Below are positions 20,197-28,486 of a stretch of DNA of 64,000 bases, one piece after another. Location: NCBI RefSeq assembly GCF_019880635.1, contig NZ_JAINVX010000002.1, positions 1-64,000 of the forward strand, given 5' to 3'. The notes below the pieces were generated by a model. That model did not search any database. It saw nothing but the letters and a program-made list of their open reading frames with translations, and had not been told where the DNA came from. Position numbers and translations under genes: made by a program. Source of the stretch: Hanstruepera marina. Lineage in GTDB: Bacteria > Bacteroidota > Bacteroidia > Flavobacteriales > Flavobacteriaceae. Positions within the stretch are counted from its first letter, which is position 1. The number at the start of each line of letters is the position of its first letter.

Positions 20197-22476
20197 ATGC
20201 CAGAACAAAAGATAAAAACTGAAATTAATTGCCGAAATATTGCACCAATTTCAAGTCTGAATAAGGAAATTAGTTCAAGTTCTCTAAAGTTTGGAGTTTT
20301 TGCAAATAATGGAAGTGGTAAAACTTTTATCAGTCGAATGTTTAGATTGACGGAAAAATCAGAAGAATTAGAACTTGATGAAGAAGGTAATAGTCCAACT
20401 GACAAACTAATAACGTTAGGTGAAAAATCAGGAAATTTTAATTTTAAGATAACTGATAAACAAGGTAGCATTAGTGAACAGTTTGACATATCACTGAACA
20501 AACAAGACACGCCTACCATTCCTCAAACAAATTACTTTTTTCACGTATTTAATGAAGATTATGTTGAGGACAACTTACGAAGTTTAGACTACGATAAAGA
20601 TGACGAAATTGATGGATTTATATTAGGTAAGGTTAATATTGACCTTTCAGATGATGAAGAGAAATTAGGGAAAATTGAAAAAGAAGGAAAAGACCTCGCT
20701 ACACAAATTGAAAGTGAAATAAACACTTATATTTCTGATAAAATAGATGATATTCAAAATATAAAACGTCTAAACGAGTATAAAGAATTAGATTTTCAGA
20801 AAATTGTTAAATCGGTTGATAAGCAAAGTTATGAAATTGAAAAATCTTATAATGAATTAATTGAAGATTACAACAAAATAAAATCTGTTCCCGAAAACCT
20901 TCAAGATATTGGAGAAGTAAACACCATCGAAATTGATTTAGAAATGCTAAATGTAATAAAAGAATCTTGCGCAAAAGAATATTCATTAAGTACACTTGCA
21001 GAAGACTTTAAAGAAAAAATCAAATCCAAACAAATATTTATTGAAACAGGTGTAAGTTTAATGGAAAATGAAAGTAATGATTGCCCTTTTTGCGAACAAA
21101 ATCTTGAAAATGATGCTCTAAACCTGATTGACAATTATAATAAGTATCTGAATGATGTTGAATCAACAACAATCAAACTTTTTAAGGATTATAAAAAATC
21201 ATTAGAGAATTCAAAAAATGAAATCGATACCATTAACACAAGTAACGTAAAAAAAATCAACTTATTTAACGCATATAAGGACAAATACATACCTTCAAGT
21301 GCTGACATTGAATTATCGAACTTATCGATCACAAACCTTTCGTCCGAACTTCAAAAAATAATTGACAAAATTGATTCTAAATTAAAAGATATAAGTCAGT
21401 CAATTATTATAGATGAAGATATTTTAGAATCTATTGAAAAGTATGAGACTATTCTAAACGGAGAAATCGAATCTAACAATAAAGAGATAAGAAAAATAAA
21501 CAAAAAGAAAAATAGTATAAGTGATGAGAACTTATCTATAAGAAAGCTATTGTGCAAAAGGACATTGGATGATTTAATACTTGAGCATAAAACTAATATC
21601 AAGAGCTTAGAAGAATTAAGAAAAGATTTCACAGCCCTTAAAGCCGAAATAGCTAAAAAAAAGGAACAAGAAAAAATTAGTAGGAAAAAGAAAGTTGCAT
21701 CTACTATTAAGACCGTATTAAATTACTTTTTTGCAGATAAATACACATTAGATGAAGAAAGTTTTAGACTGACATTCAATGCCAATATTTTGGAAAAAAA
21801 ACAGGCTAAAGACATTTTGAGTGCTGGAGAAAAAAATATTGTTGCTTTTGCTTATTATATTGGTGATACACACCTAAAAGTAGAAAGTGAAGACGACTAC
21901 AAGAAACTATTTTTTATAATAGATGACCCAATATCGAGTATGGATTTTTCTCACGTCTATACAGTTTGTGGTGTAATTCGTGATATTAAAAAAATACTTG
22001 ATAAAGTCGATAGAGAGCGTTTGATGATTTTTACTCATAATAATGACTTTATGAGAATATTGAGTTCAAATAATATTGTAGATAAGAAGCTACTTTTATC
22101 AAATGGAGAGCTTACAGATTTTAATAACAATTTGACAGTACCATATATCACACATCTTTTTGATATTTATAAAATTGCAAGAAAAGGAGAAGTCCCAACG
22201 CATACAACTGCAAATTCGATTAGACATATTATCGAAACCCTAACAAAGTTTGATAAAATAGAAATACATACTGAAAGTATATCAGAATACATTAAAACAA
22301 ATATTCCAAATGAAACTAAATCATATACATTAATAAATGACCTCTCTCACGGAGGATGGCGAACTGAACAAGCACCAATTACGAATGATGACTACAAAGA
22401 AATTTGCGAATTAGTTGTAAAACATATTGAAGGAAAATTTAAAGGACAAGTGGCATACTGTGAAAATATGTGTTAA
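20197..22476 (+). CDS. RloC/PrrC-like AAA_13 ATPase, candidate anticodon nuclease
   Basis: 759 residues. Walker A FANNGSGKTF (GSGKT at 39-43), long coiled coils (about 145-500) interrupted by a CPFC zinc-hook (C296, C299), ABC-type signature LSAGEKNIVAFAY, and Walker B KLFFIIDDPISSMDF. The last 170 residues contain R676-x3-E680 (SIRHIIETL) and H718 (NDLSHGG), matching in order the Arg-Glu-His catalytic triad of the PrrC/RloC tRNA anticodon nucleases. Zinc hook plus triad fits RloC better than PrrC. If so, it cleaves a tRNA anticodon on phage or DNA-damage signals. No adjacent restriction genes, also as for RloC. Solitary gene. Confidence 0.72.
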   Translation: MPEQKIKTEINCRNIAPISSLNKEISSSSLKFGVFANNGSGKTFISRMFRLTEKSEELELDEEGNSPTDKLITLGEKSGNFNFKITDKQGSISEQFDISLNKQDTPTIPQTNYFFHVFNEDYVEDNLRSLDYDKDDEIDGFILGKVNIDLSDDEEKLGKIEKEGKDLATQIESEINTYISDKIDDIQNIKRLNEYKELDFQKIVKSVDKQSYEIEKSYNELIEDYNKIKSVPENLQDIGEVNTIEIDLEMLNVIKESCAKEYSLSTLAEDFKEKIKSKQIFIETGVSLMENESNDCPFCEQNLENDALNLIDNYNKYLNDVESTTIKLFKDYKKSLENSKNEIDTINTSNVKKINLFNAYKDKYIPSSADIELSNLSITNLSSELQKIIDKIDSKLKDISQSIIIDEDILESIEKYETILNGEIESNNKEIRKINKKKNSISDENLSIRKLLCKRTLDDLILEHKTNIKSLEELRKDFTALKAEIAKKKEQEKISRKKKVASTIKTVLNYFFADKYTLDEESFRLTFNANILEKKQAKDILSAGEKNIVAFAYYIGDTHLKVESEDDYKKLFFIIDDPISSMDFSHVYTVCGVIRDIKKILDKVDRERLMIFTHNNDFMRILSSNNIVDKKLLLSNGELTDFNNNLTVPYITHLFDIYKIARKGEVPTHTTANSIRHIIETLTKFDKIEIHTESISEYIKTNIPNETKSYTLINDLSHGGWRTEQAPITNDDYKEICELVVKHIEGKFKGQVAYCENMC

Positions 22477-22812
22477 TGCTAGTGTGTAGAAACTTATTGT
22501 GTAAAATAGCGGTTTAATCTATTAATCGAAAGGAATAAATAAAATTCACTGTCGTATAAGATATTAATATGATAATCATTATCGGAATAATAATATAAAG
22601 ATTAATAAGATACTATGTTTTTGCATTATTAAGTTTTTTATATCAAGTATTAAAAATAAGTAATAATGTAAAAACTTGAATTTTTTAGATTGAATTTAAT
22701 TATAAAGATTCAAATTTTCATTTCATTATAATCAAAACCTTACCAAAACAAAGGCACCTCATTACTCGTCAACGAATATTTAGAGTTAGCTTTATTTTCT
22801 TAAAAAAAAATT
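22477..22812. other. gene-free AT-rich stretch
   Basis: About 335 bases with no credible ORF, hairpin terminator or repeat that I can see. It separates the defence-type gene from the peptide export locus and could hold that locus's promoter. Confidence 0.4.
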
Positions 22813-22998
22813 ATGCCTAATCCCCAAATTTATAATGTTTTAATTCTAGATGACTATCTCAAGATTATAAATGCTTATTATAATGCAATACAATCTTATT
22901 TCAATGAATATTCTACTATTTTATTTAAATCTTCCGCTTTTGTAAACTTTCTGTTCGCTTTTAGTTATAAACGGAATTTAAGTTTTGTAGAATGTTAA
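22813..22998 (+). pseudogene. remnant of a response-regulator receiver domain
   Basis: The 61-residue frame opens MPNPQIYNVLILDDYLKIIN, which matches the start of a receiver domain and resembles the regulator at 19079 (INVLIIDDHPII). After about 35 residues similarity is lost, and it stops long before the phosphoacceptor Asp position. It is probably a truncated duplicate of the island's regulator, not an active protein. Confidence 0.5.
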
Positions 22999-23025
22999 TC
23001 CATAATCACAATATTCAATATTTAA

Positions 23026-24627
23026 ATGGATAATTGTATTAGTTCATTTGTAAGGCTACTTAAAATACTCAAGATTAAGCACACAGTTGTTTACTCTAAA
23101 GAAACTTTATTGTCACACCCTGATTATCCAAGTATGATCTCAATAGTAGATGGTTTAGACCATTATGGAATTGAAAGTGCTGCTATTAAAATTGATAAAA
23201 GTAGATTGAAAGAGCTCCCTTTGCCTTGCATTATTCAAGTTAAGACAAATAATAAGAGTTCGGTTTTAGCCGATCTTTGGTTCTATGTTTTAGAAAAAAT
23301 TGAAGGTAACACAGCTATATGTTATAATCATGAAAACGAGGAAGAAACTATGGTTTTAGATGATTTAAATATGAGATGGACTGGAGTTACTTTGTTGGTG
23401 GAAAAAACAGAATCCTCAATTGAGCCAGGTTATACAGATAGAATTAAAAAATCTAGAATAACTAAAACATTATCAATTATAACATTGTCACTAGCCTTAT
23501 TTTGGGTTTTTAATTTGCTTAAGGCACAGGAAGTAATGGTAATAACATATTTTCTATTAAAATTCACAGGACTTTTAGTTTCGGTCTTGTTGCTTTGGTA
23601 TGAAATTGACAAATTTAATCCTGCATTGCAAAAGTTTTGTAGTGGAGATGATAAAATGAGTTGTGAAGAGGTGCTTGATTCTAAATTCGCAAAATTATTT
23701 GGAGAAAACTTTAGTTTGAGCTCTCTTTCTTTTTCTTATTTTTCATCTGGTATTTTATTGTTGATTTTTACCAGTTTTTCTAGTGTCTCATTATCTCTAT
23801 TATGGAATCTTGGTCTGTTTGCCTTGCCTATTGTTATTTATTCAATGTATTCACAGGCTTTTGTTGTTAGAAGATGGTGCAGATTGTGTCTGATTGTTTT
23901 GAGTGTATTGGTTTTAGAAAATGTACTTTATTTTAGAACCACTTTATCATCCTTTGAAAATATAGATATAAGAATTATTAATATATACGCCACATTATTT
24001 TTGTTTTTTGCTTTTGCAAGCTATCTGATAAAGCCTTTAATATTAGAGAAAAAAAGAACTACAATATATAAAAGAAGTTTAGCTAGAATAAAGAATAAAA
24101 TAACTGTTTTTGAAACCTTATTGACCGAGTCATCTAAAATAAAGAATAGCCCAAAAGGTCTTGGGATTTTTTTTAAAAGTGATAAACCCAAATACCATGT
24201 TTTAAAAGTTTGTAATCCATATTGTGAACCTTGTGCGCAAGCACATCCAATATTAGAAAAGCTATTGAAAAAAGGAATCATTGATTTGCAAATTATATTC
24301 ACTGCTTCGGGAAAAGAAAATGATATACGGTCTAAACCAGTAAGGCATTTGTTGGCTATTGAAAGTCAAGGTGATTTGCAAAAAACAAAAAAAGCTTTAG
24401 ATGATTGGTATTTACCTATTAAAAAAGACTATTTGCTTTTTTCTCAATTATACCCAGTGAATGGAGAAATTAACCAACAAAACAAAAAAATTAAAGCCAT
24501 GTATCAATGGTGTTATGAGGAGAATATAATGCATACACCTGCAATTTATATTAATGGATATGAATTGCCTAATGATTATAGTCTAAATGATTTACTTCAT
24601 TTATTGGATAGAAAATATTTTAGCTAG
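23026..24627 (+). CDS. C39-like / VKOR / thioredoxin fusion, disulfide-forming protein
   Basis: 533 residues. About 1-125 is a C39-peptidase-like domain, probably inactive since no convincing catalytic His is present. About 145-345 is a vitamin K epoxide reductase domain with four to five membrane helices, the loop Cys pair C205 and C213 (KFCSGDDKMSCEEVL) and the active CxxC C285-R-L-C288. The C-terminal thioredoxin-like domain has VCNPYCEPCAQAH (C396, and CxxC C400-C403). VKOR-Trx fusions form disulfides in exported proteins. The gene lies just before a four-cysteine leader peptide and the exporter, so the peptide is its likely substrate. Confidence 0.88.
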   Translation: MDNCISSFVRLLKILKIKHTVVYSKETLLSHPDYPSMISIVDGLDHYGIESAAIKIDKSRLKELPLPCIIQVKTNNKSSVLADLWFYVLEKIEGNTAICYNHENEEETMVLDDLNMRWTGVTLLVEKTESSIEPGYTDRIKKSRITKTLSIITLSLALFWVFNLLKAQEVMVITYFLLKFTGLLVSVLLLWYEIDKFNPALQKFCSGDDKMSCEEVLDSKFAKLFGENFSLSSLSFSYFSSGILLLIFTSFSSVSLSLLWNLGLFALPIVIYSMYSQAFVVRRWCRLCLIVLSVLVLENVLYFRTTLSSFENIDIRIINIYATLFLFFAFASYLIKPLILEKKRTTIYKRSLARIKNKITVFETLLTESSKIKNSPKGLGIFFKSDKPKYHVLKVCNPYCEPCAQAHPILEKLLKKGIIDLQIIFTASGKENDIRSKPVRHLLAIESQGDLQKTKKALDDWYLPIKKDYLLFSQLYPVNGEINQQNKKIKAMYQWCYEENIMHTPAIYINGYELPNDYSLNDLLHLLDRKYFS

Positions 24628-24691
24628 AATGGACATGTCGTGATGTCTTTAAAACTCACGTAAATTATTATTAACTTTAAATTTTTAAACT

Positions 24692-24922
24692 ATGTTACAA
24701 ACATTTTTAAAGTCAGGTTCTGTACAAGAGCTTGACAGAAAACAAATGAAAGCTGTTGCCGGAGGCAAAAGGATGAATTTTACATGTTTTTGTGGATTTG
24801 TTGGTGGGCCTTGGGAAGAATTAACTTTTACTGTTCAAGCCAACGACATCAATGATGCATTAAATCAAGCGGGACCTGATTGTGGTGGGCTAGGAGCAAC
24901 ATGCAGTGGTGAAATTCAATAA
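24692..24922 (+). CDS. double-glycine leader peptide precursor with four cysteines
   Basis: 76 residues. The leader MLQTFLKSGSVQELDRKQMK plus AVAGG ends in Gly24-Gly25, the cleavage site of C39-domain exporters; the LDRKQMKAVAGG part follows the usual leader consensus. The core of about 51 residues is Gly-rich and carries C32, C34, C64 and C71. With a VKOR-Trx gene 64 bp upstream and a C39 exporter downstream, a secreted disulfide-bonded peptide (bacteriocin or signal) is the natural reading. No radical-SAM, lanthionine or cyclodehydratase gene is present. Activity is inferred. Confidence 0.8.
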   Translation: MLQTFLKSGSVQELDRKQMKAVAGGKRMNFTCFCGFVGGPWEELTFTVQANDINDALNQAGPDCGGLGATCSGEIQ

Positions 24923-25003
24923 TTATTAAGCCTATTTTTAGTTTTGACAAGTCCTTTGTGTACACAGAGGACTTGAATTATAGTCACAAAAATCTATTAT
25001 TTT

Positions 25004-25795
25004 ATGAAAAATACTTTTTTTTGGTTTTTTACTTTTATTTCAATAAGTCTTTGTGCCCAAAACTTGAAAGATAATTTCCAATATAAGGCAACTTACAAAC
25101 TTACTTATATTTTGGATTCTACTGCAACTTCATTTCCAAAAAGTGAGGTAATGGTCTTGCTAATAGGTGAAAATATTTCGGCTTTTTCCAGCCGATCCAA
25201 ATCTTTGGATAATAAGCCATCAGTGCGTGGTAATTCTGGACACACATCTATAAATGCCGTTACCGATTTACACTATATAGTGTTAAAAGATTACAAAAGA
25301 GATTTCATATACTATACCCGTCAAATCAAAGAAGATTTTTTTTATTATGAACAGCCTAAAAGTTTGTGCTCTTGGAAATTAACAGGAGAAACTAAAACTT
25401 TAAATGGTTATAAGGCACAGAAAGCCACAACAATTTTTTCAGGTAGAGACTATGTTGGTTGGTTTACACCAGAAGTACCAGTGTCGGATGGTCCATACAA
25501 GTTCAGCGGTCTGCCTGGGTTGATAATTGAATTGTATGATACTCAAAATCACTATCATTTTGAATTAATTGGCTTTGAAAAGTTAGATCCAAAACCAGCA
25601 TTCAAAACTAATCTGAAATACTATATTCATACAGACAGAAAAACATTTCTTGAAACGGAACTACGTTATAGGAGAGACCCTTTTAGTTATCAAAAAAACC
25701 CTAATCTAACTATTTCACCAGAGGTACATAAAAAGTATATAGAATCTTTTGCCGAAATATTAGAAAAAGAAAATAACCCCCTTGAAAGAGAATAA
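25004..25795 (+). CDS. GLPGLI-family secreted protein
   Basis: 263 residues with a signal peptide (MKNTFFWFFTFISISLCAQN). The family-naming motif is present: KFSGLPGLIIELYDTQNHYH, preceded by SWKLTGETKTLNGYKAQKAT and VGWFTPEVPVSDGPY. GLPGLI proteins are common in Bacteroidota and often sit beside peptide export genes; their biochemical role is unknown. It stops 3 bp before the TonB-type barrel gene, so the two are one operon. A 28-bp inverted repeat (CAAGTCCT/AGGACTTG, 24948-24975) separates it from the peptide gene. Confidence 0.92.
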   Translation: MKNTFFWFFTFISISLCAQNLKDNFQYKATYKLTYILDSTATSFPKSEVMVLLIGENISAFSSRSKSLDNKPSVRGNSGHTSINAVTDLHYIVLKDYKRDFIYYTRQIKEDFFYYEQPKSLCSWKLTGETKTLNGYKAQKATTIFSGRDYVGWFTPEVPVSDGPYKFSGLPGLIIELYDTQNHYHFELIGFEKLDPKPAFKTNLKYYIHTDRKTFLETELRYRRDPFSYQKNPNLTISPEVHKKYIESFAEILEKENNPLERE

Positions 25796-25798
25796 CCT

Positions 25799-28411
25799 AT
25801 GAAATTATGGCTGTTTATTATCTTGGGAATATTAGGTTTTGTTGGCAATTCTCAAACACAACTATCAGGCACTGTAAAAGATAGTTCCGACAACCCTGTG
25901 GAAAGTGCCACAGTAATAATAAAAAAAACAAACACTCAAGTAATTATTGCTTATACAGTCACTGATGAATTAGGAGGTTTTTCAATTCAAATAGACTCTG
26001 TTGTAAAGGGGTTGGAGATGGAGATACAGTCTCTTGGGTTTATGACATGGAAAAATATACTTGAAGCACAGAAAACCCATTTTGACATTATATTACAAGA
26101 ATCTGTAGAAGAATTAAGGGAGGTAATTTTAAAAACAGATCCAATAAGACAGCGAGGTGATACACTTGCATACGCTGTATCCGCTTTTAAAAATAAAAGC
26201 GATCGTACAATTGCAGATGTAATTGAAAAAATGCCTGGAATGAATGTGCTTCCATCCGGACAAATTACATATATGGGTGAGCCTATAGAAAAATACTACA
26301 TTGAAGGTCTAGACTTAATGGAAGGAAAATATAAATTGGCTAATGAAAGTATTTCTGCTGATGATGTTGCACGTGTAGAAGTATTGGAGAACCATCAACC
26401 AATTAAAGTTTTAGATAGTTTGGTGGGGTCAGATCGCACTTCCATCAATATAAAATTAAAAAATAATGTGAGCTTAAGTGGTAAAGCTGAATTAGGTGCA
26501 GGTTTCTCGCCAGGTTTAATTAAAACAACCATTACTCCGTTGTTGCTTTCTAAAAAGCGACAAACTTTAGTAAGTTATCAGTACAATAATACAGGTGAAG
26601 ATTTGGCTTCTAATTTTAAGAGTTTTTCTTCATCACAATCTCTGCTTCCTGAATTCAACACTTCAAAGAAAGGCCTTTTGGAAGTGCAACAATTACAAAA
26701 ACCGCCTTTTACTCCAGAACGATGGTTGGATAATAGTGATCATTACGGTACGATAAACCATTTGGAAAGATTAAAAAAAGAAATGGATTTAAAAATTAAT
26801 TTATCTTATCTCAATGGAAGTCGTTTGGAAATGGGCTCGCAAAAAAGTACCTATATAAGTTCTTCAGATAGCCTAAATTATTTAGAAAGTATAAATAATA
26901 AATATTATTTACATTCCTTGGATTCTAAAATTACATTAGAGAAGAACACGAGCAAAAATTATTTTAAAAATGAACTTTCATCCCAATCATATTGGGATAG
27001 TAGTCAAGGTTTAATAAATAACAACGCATCTGAGATTTCTCAACAACTTTCAAGTCCCTATTGGAACTTAAAAAATCATTTTCATATTTTAATGCCGATT
27101 GGGAAACAATTAATCGAATTCAATTCGAAAACAGGTTATGTAAGTACTAATCAAGAACTAATAGTAGCACCTGGAACTTTCGTTGATTTCTTTAACAATG
27201 GTGAGAGTTATGATCAAATACATCAATATTTAGAATACCGAGCTTTTTATACTGATAATACAGTTGGGTTAGCTAAAAAGCTAGGAAAGTTTACACTTGC
27301 GCCAACAGTTGGTCTTTCTTTTAGAAAAGAACAGTTTGAATCTGAAATAATTACAACAATAACGAATACATTTCCCAATACCAGTAACAATTATTCTTTA
27401 AAAAGTACTACCTTTTTCATTTCAAATAAGCTTGAGTATAAAGATAAAATCTGGCAAATTACATTACAAACTCCTTTGTTTGTTAGAAGCTTTAAATTAC
27501 CTGAATATAGTATTTCTTCTAAACCTCTGACCTTTGAACCCCGTATTTTTGTGTCAAAAAAGCTTACTCCTTTTTGGGAAGTACGATTATCAGGTCAAAT
27601 ATCTAATTCGTTTGGCGAAGCAGAAAATCTTCATAACGGTTTTATATTAAAAAATTATAGAAGTTTAGTGCGATATGATCCAATATTAAGCAGGCAAACA
27701 CAATATAATGCTTCTACTGGACTTAGATACAGAAATGCTTTAAAAGCAGTATTTGGCTCACTTAATTTTTCTATAATAAAAAACAAAAATAATTTAATTT
27801 TTGACTATCAAGTGTCTCCAGAAGGTGGTTTAGCCATTAAAAGTATTGAACAAAACAATAATCAAATCCAGAAAAATATTTCATTTAATTTCAGTAAGTA
27901 TTTAGACAGTTGGAAAACTACATTAAGCGGGGGCGGAAGTTTTTATTTAGTAGAACAAGACCAAATTGTAAATAATGCTTTTGATCGATATAAAACCTAC
28001 GGGCAATTGTATGAGTTTAAAGCAGATATTGATGCTGAAAAGTGGTTTGGTATAAAAGTAAATTCTACGTTCAATACTTCTCAACTTAAGTCGCAAGATT
28101 TTAGTTTTAATAGGGTGGAAAACTGGGTCAATTCTGTGAATGCATTTTTTTATTTAGATAAAAAACAATATTTAAATGGTGCTATAGAGCATTATTACAA
28201 TAATCTTCAAAATAGCCAGAATGCAGTTATTATGAATATAAAATATCAATACTCATTTGAAAAACACCCGATAGATATAAGTCTCTCTTGGAATAATATT
28301 TTAAACACAAGAAATTATGTAAACACTCAAAATAATGAATATTATAATTTACAAAGCCTTTATGTTATTAGACCATCACAGGTTTTGTTGACCGCGTTGT
28401 TTACATTTTGA
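25799..28411 (+). CDS. TonB-receptor-like outer-membrane barrel of the peptide locus
   Basis: 870 residues with a signal peptide (MKLWLFIILGILGFVGNSQT), an N-terminal carboxypeptidase-regulatory domain (LSGTVKDSSDNPVESATVII, residues 22-105), a plug-like region (VIEKMPGMNVLPSGQITYMG, VEVLENHQPIKVL) and a long C-terminal set of beta strands with alternating aromatics. The family is that of outer-membrane barrels partnered with GLPGLI proteins. It could be the outer-membrane exit or uptake partner for the peptide; this is inferred from linkage. Confidence 0.85.
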   Translation: MKLWLFIILGILGFVGNSQTQLSGTVKDSSDNPVESATVIIKKTNTQVIIAYTVTDELGGFSIQIDSVVKGLEMEIQSLGFMTWKNILEAQKTHFDIILQESVEELREVILKTDPIRQRGDTLAYAVSAFKNKSDRTIADVIEKMPGMNVLPSGQITYMGEPIEKYYIEGLDLMEGKYKLANESISADDVARVEVLENHQPIKVLDSLVGSDRTSINIKLKNNVSLSGKAELGAGFSPGLIKTTITPLLLSKKRQTLVSYQYNNTGEDLASNFKSFSSSQSLLPEFNTSKKGLLEVQQLQKPPFTPERWLDNSDHYGTINHLERLKKEMDLKINLSYLNGSRLEMGSQKSTYISSSDSLNYLESINNKYYLHSLDSKITLEKNTSKNYFKNELSSQSYWDSSQGLINNNASEISQQLSSPYWNLKNHFHILMPIGKQLIEFNSKTGYVSTNQELIVAPGTFVDFFNNGESYDQIHQYLEYRAFYTDNTVGLAKKLGKFTLAPTVGLSFRKEQFESEIITTITNTFPNTSNNYSLKSTTFFISNKLEYKDKIWQITLQTPLFVRSFKLPEYSISSKPLTFEPRIFVSKKLTPFWEVRLSGQISNSFGEAENLHNGFILKNYRSLVRYDPILSRQTQYNASTGLRYRNALKAVFGSLNFSIIKNKNNLIFDYQVSPEGGLAIKSIEQNNNQIQKNISFNFSKYLDSWKTTLSGGGSFYLVEQDQIVNNAFDRYKTYGQLYEFKADIDAEKWFGIKVNSTFNTSQLKSQDFSFNRVENWVNSVNAFFYLDKKQYLNGAIEHYYNNLQNSQNAVIMNIKYQYSFEKHPIDISLSWNNILNTRNYVNTQNNEYYNLQSLYVIRPSQVLLTALFTF

Positions 28412-28486
28412 TTTTTTGACTTTACTCAATTATAAAAAATCAATATTTATTCAATTTGAACTGATAAAAAACACCCTATTTAACTA

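Noticed and set aside
23026-23400. N-terminal domain of the VKOR fusion as an active C39 peptidase
   Set aside because: No catalytic His/Asp pair can be placed, whereas the exporter at 28487 has all three residues.
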